NCBI GenBank assembly: GCA_900549545.1
Contig: URPA01000001.1
Span: 62,001-126,000, forward strand
From: an uncultured Eubacteriales bacterium
Lineage (GTDB): Bacteria > Bacillota > Clostridia > Oscillospirales > Oscillospiraceae
DNA: 64,000 bases
Reading direction: 5' to 3'
Part shown: positions 58,326 to 64,000 of the stretch, one piece after another
Layout: each line of letters begins with the position of its first letter
Numbering within the stretch: the first letter of the stretch is position 1
Notes under the pieces: model-generated
Seen by the model: only the letters and a program-made list of their open reading frames with translations
Told to the model about the DNA's origin: nothing
The model's database searches: none
Made by a program: the position numbers and the translations under genes

Positions 58326-59447
58326 ATGAATTTTATCCTTACCTGCGGCGGAACCGCCGGACACATTAACCCAGCGCTTGCCGTTGCCGGGCGGCTTAGA
58401 GAGCTGATGCCGGACTGCGGCATACTTTTCCTCGGCGCGGAGGGAAAGATGGAGATGGAGCTTGTCCCGCGGGAGGGCTATGAAATAAAGCCGCTGAAAA
58501 TAACCAATATCAGCCGCGGCAAGAGCCTTTCGGCAATAAAGCATAATATTGAAACGCTGAAAAACGTCCTTGTCTCCACCAAAGAGGCAAAGAAGATAAT
58601 TGCCGAATTTAAGCCCGATGCCGTTATCGGCACCGGCGGCTATGTCTGCTATCCTGTGCTGAAGGCCGCCTCATCAATGGGCATTCCCACCGCCATTCAC
58701 GAGAGCAACGCCGTGCCGGGGCTTACAACGAAGCTCCTCTCCGGCCATGTTGACCGGGTGATGGTGGGCTTTGAGGAGAGCAGGGAAGCTTATGGTGCAG
58801 TCGGCAGCGTCACCGTGACGGGAACGCCGGTAAGGGGCGCTTTCGCGGATTACTCAAAGAGCAAAGCCAAGGCTGAGCTGGGGCTTGACCCGGATAAGCC
58901 GTTGGTGCTCTCGGTCTGGGGCTCCTTAGGCGCGGGGCATATGAATGAGATAGTCTCCCAAATGCTGCCGCTCATGCGGGGGCAGCAGGATTTCTACTTT
59001 ATTCACTCCGCCGGTAAGCGCTATTATGAGGGTATGATGGAAACACTCGGCGACCCCGAAAAGCTCAAAAGCGACTGCGGCGCGGATATCCGGGAGTATA
59101 TCTACGACATGCCCAGAGTCATGGCGGCGGCCGACCTTATCCTCTGCCGCGCCGGGGCGTCAACAATATCGGAGCTCACCTTCCTCGGCAAGCCCACGGT
59201 GTTCGTCCCCTCGCCAAATGTGACCAACAACCATCAGGAGAAAAATGCGAGAGTGCTCGAAAAGGCGGGCGGCGCAAAAGTGCTGCTTGAGGGAGAGTTT
59301 GACGCGCAGAGCCTGCTTGACACCGTTAAAGCTCTCCTGAGCGACTCTGCCGCGCTTGAGAGCATGGCCAAGGCAATGTCCTCCCTTGCCGTCACAGACG
59401 CGACAGACCGCATCTGCGGCGTTATACTCGATATGCTCAACAAGTAA
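58326..59447 (+). CDS. murG: UDP-N-acetylglucosamine:lipid I transferase MurG
   Basis: 373 residues from ATG 58326 (AAAGAGGT ahead; the frame is open upstream over ftsW). GT-B glycosyltransferase forming lipid II. CGGTAGHINPALAVA is the first glycine loop, GGYVCYPV and HESNAVPGLTTKLL follow, and the donor site is CRAGASTISELTFLGKP. Missing from this cluster are murD, murF and murC. Confidence 0.95.
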   Translation: MNFILTCGGTAGHINPALAVAGRLRELMPDCGILFLGAEGKMEMELVPREGYEIKPLKITNISRGKSLSAIKHNIETLKNVLVSTKEAKKIIAEFKPDAVIGTGGYVCYPVLKAASSMGIPTAIHESNAVPGLTTKLLSGHVDRVMVGFEESREAYGAVGSVTVTGTPVRGAFADYSKSKAKAELGLDPDKPLVLSVWGSLGAGHMNEIVSQMLPLMRGQQDFYFIHSAGKRYYEGMMETLGDPEKLKSDCGADIREYIYDMPRVMAAADLILCRAGASTISELTFLGKPTVFVPSPNVTNNHQEKNARVLEKAGGAKVLLEGEFDAQSLLDTVKALLSDSAALESMAKAMSSLAVTDATDRICGVILDMLNK

Positions 59448-59462
59448 AATATTGGCAAAAAC

Positions 59463-59511
59463 ACCCCCTGCTGCATAGTATGGCTTGATATGAATGCACG
59501 GGGGGTATTTT
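59463..59511 (+). promoter_or_regulatory. Hairpin covering the ribosome site of the second murA
   Basis: ACCCCCTG (59463-59470) pairs with CGGGGGGT (59499-59506), with a T-G and a further GCAT/ATGC pairing after a bulge. The right arm contains the Shine-Dalgarno GGGGGG of murA2 (59500-59505), and TATTTTA follows, so it could act as a weak terminator for murG or mask translation of murA2. Confidence 0.5.
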
Positions 59512-59512
59512 A

Positions 59513-60766
59513 ATGGATATATGGCATATTAAGGGCGGAAGCAGACTTGATGGCGTTTGCTTTGTTCAGGGCTCGAAAAATGCGTCGCTCCCTATTATAG
59601 CGGCTACTATAATCTGCCCCGCGAAGAGCGAGCTTTTTAATGTGCCGCAGCTTAAAGATGTTGACGCGGCGCTGCGTATCCTGCGGCACCTCGGCTGCAC
59701 GGCGGAGCAGCGGGGCGGCGATGTTTACATAGACTCAACCGGTCTTTCCTGCAACAGCATACCGCACTCGCTCATGCTTGAAATGCGCTCCTCGGTTATT
59801 TTCATGGGCGCCATGCTTGCCCGCTGCGGCGAGGCGTACCTCTCCCTGCCGGGCGGCTGCCAGCTTGGAAAGCGGCCAATCGACCTGCACCTGTCTGCTC
59901 TGCGGGAGATGGGCGCGGAGATAGAGGAGGATAAGGGCGAAATTTACTGCCGCTCGAAAAACCTCCACGGGGCGGATATACTGCTTCCGTTTCCGAGCGT
60001 CGGGGCCACGGAGAACATCATGCTTGCCGCCTGCGCCGCGAAAGGGGAGACGGTCATCCATGGTGCTGCCCGTGAGCCGGAGATTTTTGCGCTGCAAAAC
60101 TATCTGCGGGCAATAGGCGCGGATGTTCGCGGCGCGGGAAGCGACACGGTGACCATATCAGGCATGCAGCGAAGGGCGAGGGCCGCTCAGCGGATAATAC
60201 CAGACAGGATAGTTGCCTCAACTGTCGCCTGCGCTGCCGCCGCGACAGGGGGAGATGTGGAGCTGCGCGGCATAGATCCTTCACATTTTTCTACTGTTCT
60301 CTACTTCCTAAATCAGGCTGGCTGTGATATAATAAGCTCAGACAGGTCTGTCCGGATAATTTCCCGCGCCAGACTCCGCTCCGCAGGGGAGATTTCCACC
60401 GCACCGTATCCAGGCTTTCCGACGGACGCACAGCCGGTTTTGATGGCAGCGCTTTTGAAGGCCGCCGGCAAAACCGTCATAATTGAGAACATCTTTGAAA
60501 ACCGCTACCGTCAGGTGGCGGAGCTGCGCAGACTCGGCGCGGATATCACCGTTTCGGGCAACATTGCGGAGATATGGGGTGTTGACTGCCTGCACGGCGC
60601 GGCACTGACGGCGACTGACCTTCGCGGCGGCGCTTCGATGATTGTCGCCGGGCTCTCCGCCGAGGGGGAGACGATTATCTGTGACGACGGGCATGTCTGC
60701 CGTGGATATGAGCGCTTTGACCAGCGCCTGCGCTCACTTGGAGCGGATATTTACCTTGAATACTGA
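59513..60766 (+). CDS. murA: UDP-N-acetylglucosamine 1-carboxyvinyltransferase (second copy)
   Basis: 417 residues. Same family as the gene at 31759. QGSKNASLPIIAA, the catalytic loop PGGCQLGKRPIDLH (Cys kept), and YPGFPTDAQPVLMAALL are present. It differs enough from the first copy to be a separate paralogue (like MurAA/MurAB of low-GC Gram-positives). It takes the place in the cluster where Bacillus has murB. Start has GGGGGG seven bases ahead within a hairpin. Confidence 0.94.
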   Translation: MDIWHIKGGSRLDGVCFVQGSKNASLPIIAATIICPAKSELFNVPQLKDVDAALRILRHLGCTAEQRGGDVYIDSTGLSCNSIPHSLMLEMRSSVIFMGAMLARCGEAYLSLPGGCQLGKRPIDLHLSALREMGAEIEEDKGEIYCRSKNLHGADILLPFPSVGATENIMLAACAAKGETVIHGAAREPEIFALQNYLRAIGADVRGAGSDTVTISGMQRRARAAQRIIPDRIVASTVACAAAATGGDVELRGIDPSHFSTVLYFLNQAGCDIISSDRSVRIISRARLRSAGEISTAPYPGFPTDAQPVLMAALLKAAGKTVIIENIFENRYRQVAELRRLGADITVSGNIAEIWGVDCLHGAALTATDLRGGASMIVAGLSAEGETIICDDGHVCRGYERFDQRLRSLGADIYLEY

Positions 60767-60791
60767 TTTTTACTTATGAATGGAGACAGCC

Positions 60792-61577
60792 ATGGCTCAG
60801 CCAATGCATAGAGACTTCGCCTCTGATGAGAGAGGCAGAGAGAACAGACAGCCAAAGCGCCGTCAGGGCAGCCTCAGCGGGCCGCTGATGTTCTTTTTGG
60901 TCGTAGTTACAGCGATATTTGTAATGAGTGTTTTCTTCCGCGTGTCTGATATTACGGTGGAAGGCAACACACACTATACCGACACTGAAATAATACGCGC
61001 GATTGATATAGAAGAGGGAGATAACCTGTTCTTCTTTGACCGTTTTTCCGCGGTCAGCCGCGTGTTTGCAAAGCTGCCTTATGTTGAGCAGGTTTCCGTT
61101 GAAAGAAGCCTGCCGAATAAGGTGGTCATAAACGTCGTTGAGAGCACGGCGCTTGCCTATCTTGAGCTGGGTGACGAGCAGTGGACGCTTGACCATAGCT
61201 GCAAGGTGCTTGGCAAGGCCGCCGAAGGAGAGACTGCGGATATGATTCCCGTTATTGGTCTTGACCCCGGAACGCTGTACATTGGCGAGACGCTCACAAC
61301 GGCGGACGATAATCAGGCGGTGGTTGATCAGCTTGCGGAGATACTGTTTCAGATGGAAGCGCGCGGCCTTAACAGCGGCGTCACAAAGCTTGATATGACG
61401 GATACCTCCGCGGTTGAGTTTGCATATAACGGTAAGTTCACGGTTATATTGGGAAACGCGGAAAATATTGAGCATAAATTTGGTATGTTTGTGGCCGTTA
61501 TGGACAAGCTTTTAGAAGGGGACACAGGCATAATTGACGTTTCCGACGGCGTAACAGGGCATTTTAGCCCGTATTGA
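60792..61577 (+). CDS. ftsQ: Division protein FtsQ/DivIB
   Basis: 261 residues from ATG 60792 (GGAG six bases ahead; the ATG at 60780 overlaps it). A basic cytoplasmic tail (about 1-35), one membrane segment (about 36-55), then a POTRA domain starting FRVSDITVEGNTHYTDTEII and a beta domain with LPNKVVINVVESTALAYL. It acts in the FtsL-FtsQ complex that licenses septal wall synthesis. FtsZ follows after a 201-base gap that has its own promoter. Confidence 0.92.
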   Translation: MAQPMHRDFASDERGRENRQPKRRQGSLSGPLMFFLVVVTAIFVMSVFFRVSDITVEGNTHYTDTEIIRAIDIEEGDNLFFFDRFSAVSRVFAKLPYVEQVSVERSLPNKVVINVVESTALAYLELGDEQWTLDHSCKVLGKAAEGETADMIPVIGLDPGTLYIGETLTTADDNQAVVDQLAEILFQMEARGLNSGVTKLDMTDTSAVEFAYNGKFTVILGNAENIEHKFGMFVAVMDKLLEGDTGIIDVSDGVTGHFSPY

Positions 61578-61640
61578 GCGCTTAATTTGAGCTAAATTAC
61601 AAAATGTTTACAAAAATATTGCGCTGAGCCAAAAAAACTA

Positions 61641-61669
61641 TTGACCCGGAGCAAAAAATGTAATAATAT
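61641..61669 (+). promoter_or_regulatory. Sigma-A-type promoter for ftsZ
   Basis: TTGACC at 61641-61646 and TAATAT at 61664-61669 with a 17-base spacer. The ensuing leader of about 100 bases has a 7-bp hairpin GGGCGAA/TTCGTCC near 61690-61720. Confidence 0.75.
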
Positions 61670-61778
61670 AGACCCACTGACACTGATGGGGGCGAATTGT
61701 TTTTTTCGTCCGCAGCAGGCTGTTTTCAGGAGATATACATTCACTTTTGTGATTAGATAAAATCAGGGAGGCAATATT

Positions 61779-62912
61779 ATGGACTTTAAAGCCGAAACAG
61801 GGCCGGAGAATGTTGTAACGATAAAGGTGGTCGGCGTCGGCGGCGCCGGCAACAATGTTGTCAACAGAATGGTTAAAGCAGGGACTCAGGGCGTGGAGTT
61901 TATCGCGATAAACACCGATAAGCAGGCGCTGGCAGTCTCCAACGCCGATCAGAAGCTTCAGATCGGTGAAAAGATGACCCGTGGCCAGGGCGCGGGCTCC
62001 GATCCTGAGATCGGCAAGCGTTCCGCGGAGGAAAGCCGCAATAACATTGCCAAAGCCATAGAGGACGCGGACATGGTCTTTATTACCGCCGGTATGGGCG
62101 GCGGCACCGGCACAGGTGCTGCACCCACCGTGGCTGAGATTGCCCGCGAGGCCGGGATACTTACCGTCGGCGTTGTCACCAAGCCCTTCAAGTTTGAGGG
62201 TAAGCGCCGCATGGATCAGGCCAACGCCGGTATAAAGGATATGCTGGGCAGAGTTGACTCCCTGCTCATTATCCCCAACGACAGACTCAAGTATGCCACC
62301 GACCAGAAGGTCACTCTTGCAAACGCTTTTGAAATTGCTGACGATGTTCTGCGCCAGGCTGTCACCAGCATTTCCGACCTTATTAAGAACACCGGATTCA
62401 TTAACCTTGACTTTGCCGATGTCACCTGCATCATGAAGGATGCCGGCTTTGCCCACATGGGCGTCGGCCATGCCGCCGGTAAGGGCAAGGCTGAGGATGC
62501 CGCCCGCATGGCGGTTGCAAGCCCCCTGATGGAGACCTCCATCAACGGTGCCCGCGGCGTTCTTATCAACATCACCGGCTCCGAGGATATGGGCCTTGAG
62601 GATGTTGAGGCTGCCGCAAACCTCGTCCAGGAGGCCGCCCACCCCGATGCCAACATCATCTTCGGCGCGACCTTTGATGAGACAATGCAGGACGAGATCC
62701 GCGTGACTGTTATTGCCACCGGCTTTGAAGATGCGCCCGCCGCTCAGGCTGCCGAGGCTGCTGCGCCAGTCGTAAAGGAAAAGCCCCAGGGCCTCTTTAC
62801 CGGCGCCGCTGAGAAGGCTGCTGCCGCTGCTGTGCCCGAGATAACCGAGAGCACCGAGACTCCCCCTGAGGATCCCTTTGACAGCATCTTCAAGATTTTC
62901 AACACCAAGTAA
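61779..62912 (+). CDS. ftsZ: Cell-division GTPase FtsZ
   Basis: 377 residues. Tubulin-like GTPase forming the Z-ring. VGVGGAGNNVVNRM at the N-terminus, GGGTGTGAAP tubulin signature (about 106-115), and NADFEIAD-like NAFEIADDVLRQAV are in place. The C-terminal peptide after an Ala/Glu-rich linker is DPFDSIFKIFNTK instead of the usual DIPxFLR-type tail that binds FtsA/SepF. AGGGAGG precedes the ATG. ftsA is not next to it. Confidence 0.97.
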   Translation: MDFKAETGPENVVTIKVVGVGGAGNNVVNRMVKAGTQGVEFIAINTDKQALAVSNADQKLQIGEKMTRGQGAGSDPEIGKRSAEESRNNIAKAIEDADMVFITAGMGGGTGTGAAPTVAEIAREAGILTVGVVTKPFKFEGKRRMDQANAGIKDMLGRVDSLLIIPNDRLKYATDQKVTLANAFEIADDVLRQAVTSISDLIKNTGFINLDFADVTCIMKDAGFAHMGVGHAAGKGKAEDAARMAVASPLMETSINGARGVLINITGSEDMGLEDVEAAANLVQEAAHPDANIIFGATFDETMQDEIRVTVIATGFEDAPAAQAAEAAAPVVKEKPQGLFTGAAEKAAAAAVPEITESTETPPEDPFDSIFKIFNTK

Positions 62913-62929
62913 GTCAGAGTAAAAAAACA

Positions 62930-62959
62930 AAAAAGCTCCTCTGAAATGAGGAGCTTTTT
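62930..62959 (+). terminator. Rho-independent terminator after ftsZ
   Basis: AAAAAGCTCCTC (62930-62941) pairs with GAGGAGCTTTTT (62948-62959) around TGAAAT. Confidence 0.92.
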
Positions 62960-62977
62960 CTGGTAAACGGCGGTATT

Positions 62978-63805
62978 ATGTTCAAGAAATTTCTGCTCTT
63001 TGTCAAAGAGTTCGTGAAAGTTTTCAACAAAAACAGTATTCCGCGTGCCTCGGCCGCACTGTCATATTACCTGACCTTTTCCGTCTTTCCGCTGATAATC
63101 TGCCTGTATACGCTCCTTGGCAGCAACTACCAGCGGGCGGTGGATGCGCTGGGCTTTATTTCCCGGCTCTGGACGCCGCAGGTTATTGGCATAGTCAATG
63201 ATTTTATGGATTATGTCTATACGAGCTATTCCAATGCCATGCTGGCAGCCGGTCTCGCCGTCTTGATAACCTCCGCCTCGGCTGCCTTTCGCAGCATACA
63301 GGCGACCATAGGCGACATGCAGGGCGGGCAGCGCTTTCAGGGCTTTATGTATTTTATTTTCAGCATTGTATTCTCCCTGATGTTCCTTGCAGGCATATAT
63401 TTTTCGCTTCTGGTTATCCTTCTGGGAAAAGACATTCTCGCTCTTATAAACAGTGTTGTGCCTTTCGTTGATATCAGCAGCTCGTGGAACTGGCTGCGTT
63501 TTCTGCTGCTGGGCGGCATCTTTTTCCTGCTTATCTGGGCTATATATGTCCTTTCCAAGCGAAAAACCGACAGATACAGAACCTTTCCTGGGGCGTTTGC
63601 GGCCGCAATAGGCATTGTTGTGATGAGCCTTGTGTTTTCTATATTTATTGGCGCGTCGGCAAAATACCCGTTGGTCTATGGCTCTCTCGCGTCGATTATC
63701 CTGCTGATGTTCTGGCTGTTTATTTGCTGTCAGATAATCTATATCGGCGCGGCGCTCAATATTGCGCTGAGAAATTACAGAGAAAAAAACGGCAAATACG
63801 ATTGA
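62978..63805 (+). CDS. YihY/BrkB family membrane protein
   Basis: 275 residues with about six membrane segments. RASAALSYYLTFSVFPLIICLYTL is the family start; GAFAAAIGIVVMSLVFSIFI and YGSLASIILLMFWLFICCQIIYIGAALN form the closing block. Members were once called 'RNase BN' in error; the real function is unknown, perhaps transport. It stands between terminators; no clear promoter was seen in the short gap after ftsZ. Confidence 0.92.
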   Translation: MFKKFLLFVKEFVKVFNKNSIPRASAALSYYLTFSVFPLIICLYTLLGSNYQRAVDALGFISRLWTPQVIGIVNDFMDYVYTSYSNAMLAAGLAVLITSASAAFRSIQATIGDMQGGQRFQGFMYFIFSIVFSLMFLAGIYFSLLVILLGKDILALINSVVPFVDISSSWNWLRFLLLGGIFFLLIWAIYVLSKRKTDRYRTFPGAFAAAIGIVVMSLVFSIFIGASAKYPLVYGSLASIILLMFWLFICCQIIYIGAALNIALRNYREKNGKYD

Positions 63806-63834
63806 AAAAGCACGGGCTATGCCCGTGCTTTTTT
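63805..63834. terminator. Bidirectional terminator between yihY and the csoR-like gene
   Basis: AAAAAGCACGGGC (63805-63817) pairs with GCCCGTGCTTTTT (63821-63833) around TAT. It ends four bases before the stop of the convergent gene and can work on both strands. Confidence 0.9.
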
Positions 63835-63838
63835 GGCT

Positions 63839-64000
63839 TTATGACATGAACTTGTCTATGGCATCGTTGAGCGCCTTCATCTGCTCCTGAGCATCCGCAC
63901 AGCCGGAGTTAATACAATGGTCAAGATGGTCCTTTAATATAACCTTCGCCGTATTGTTTAGCGCTGAGCGGACAGCGGCAAGCTGTACCAGAACCTCCGA
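63839..64000 (-). CDS. CsoR/RcnR-family metal-sensing repressor, C-terminal part
   Basis: 54 residues in view, ending with TAA at 63841-63839; the 5' part lies beyond the window. QLAAVRSALNNTAKVILKDHLDHC carries the His-X3-Cys ligand pair (the H61/C65 positions in CsoR), and the residue ahead of SEVLVQ where the first ligand Cys36 would stand is just outside. These four-helix repressors sense Cu(I), Ni(II) or other thiophiles and leave DNA on binding. A copper-transport target is likely nearby, outside the window. Confidence 0.85.
   Translation of the reverse strand, partial: SEVLVQLAAVRSALNNTAKVILKDHLDHCINSGCADAQEQMKALNDAIDKFMS

Noticed and set aside
59513..60766. EPSP synthase (aroA) instead of a second murA
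   Set aside because: The PGGC catalytic loop and UDP-GlcNAc-binding RPID motif are those of MurA, not AroA.
1..64000. CRISPR arrays, transposases, integrases, prophage genes, tRNA or rRNA genes
   Set aside because: No regularly spaced direct repeats, no mobile-element protein motifs and no tRNA-like sequence apart from tmRNA were seen.

Overview
This window is a chromosomal segment of a spore-forming, GC-rich Clostridia, most like the Oscillospiraceae/Ruminococcaceae. The reasons are the Bacillus/Clostridium-style housekeeping gene order, sporulation genes (spoVM, a sipL-like gene, ylbJ, yqfC, yqfD), the PASTA kinase/phosphatase pair, CdaA/CdaR, RemA, a DAP-type MurE, two MurA copies and frequent TTG/GTG starts with strong Shine-Dalgarno sites. 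No prophage, transposase, CRISPR array, rRNA or tRNA gene was seen.

Layout. 1-2600: the end of comF, mreB-like, ispD and ispF. 2700-4080: a DUF3343 protein and a cysteine-desulfurase-like enzyme. 4200-18130: a long co-directional run, cdaA-cdaR-rseC-yicC-remA-gmk-rpoZ-priA-def-fmt-rsmB-rlmN-prpC-prkC-rsgA. It covers c-di-AMP synthesis, nucleotide supply, replication restart, translation initiation, rRNA modification and Ser/Thr phosphorylation. 18170-20015: a sporulation patch with a 49-residue membrane protein, a 22-residue SpoVM and a SipL-like SPOCS/LysM protein. 20100-22640: yebC, a cluster of perfect hairpins, smpB, a cyclophilin and tmRNA. 22840-31680: a metabolic/accessory stretch with an aldehyde:ferredoxin oxidoreductase, MoaD-like protein, Fe-alcohol dehydrogenase, MBL hydrolase, pnuC behind a structured leader, an alkyltransferase-like protein, a preQ1-type riboswitch with a VUT transporter, an SDR, surE and a Nudix hydrolase.

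31680-49860: murA, walJ, rlmH, a DUF2007 protein, a phosphoglucomutase and a split chromate-type transporter converge on ylbJ. ylbJ and yqfC-yqfD diverge from a mirror-symmetric pair of sigma-E-like promoters. Then come phoH-ybeY-era-yqzL-recO-mutS2, HPr, an EamA transporter and uvrC-rsmD-coaD. 49900-62960: a coiled-coil protein and the division/cell-wall cluster mraZ-rsmH-ftsL-PBP-murE-mraY-ftsW-murG-murA2-ftsQ-ftsZ, with MraZ operator repeats at its head. 62978-64000: a YihY/BrkB membrane protein and the 3' end of a CsoR-type repressor on the minus strand.

The most useful points beyond routine annotation are: the very short spoVM and yqzL genes; three sigma-E-like promoters of identical 8-13-8 geometry in front of sporulation genes; an H-type pseudoknot matching preQ1-I in front of the VUT transporter; an unassigned structured leader plus a promoter-spanning inverted repeat in front of pnuC; and a dense hairpin cluster between two near-identical terminators upstream of smpB. 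All family calls come from reading motifs by eye; no database search was run.
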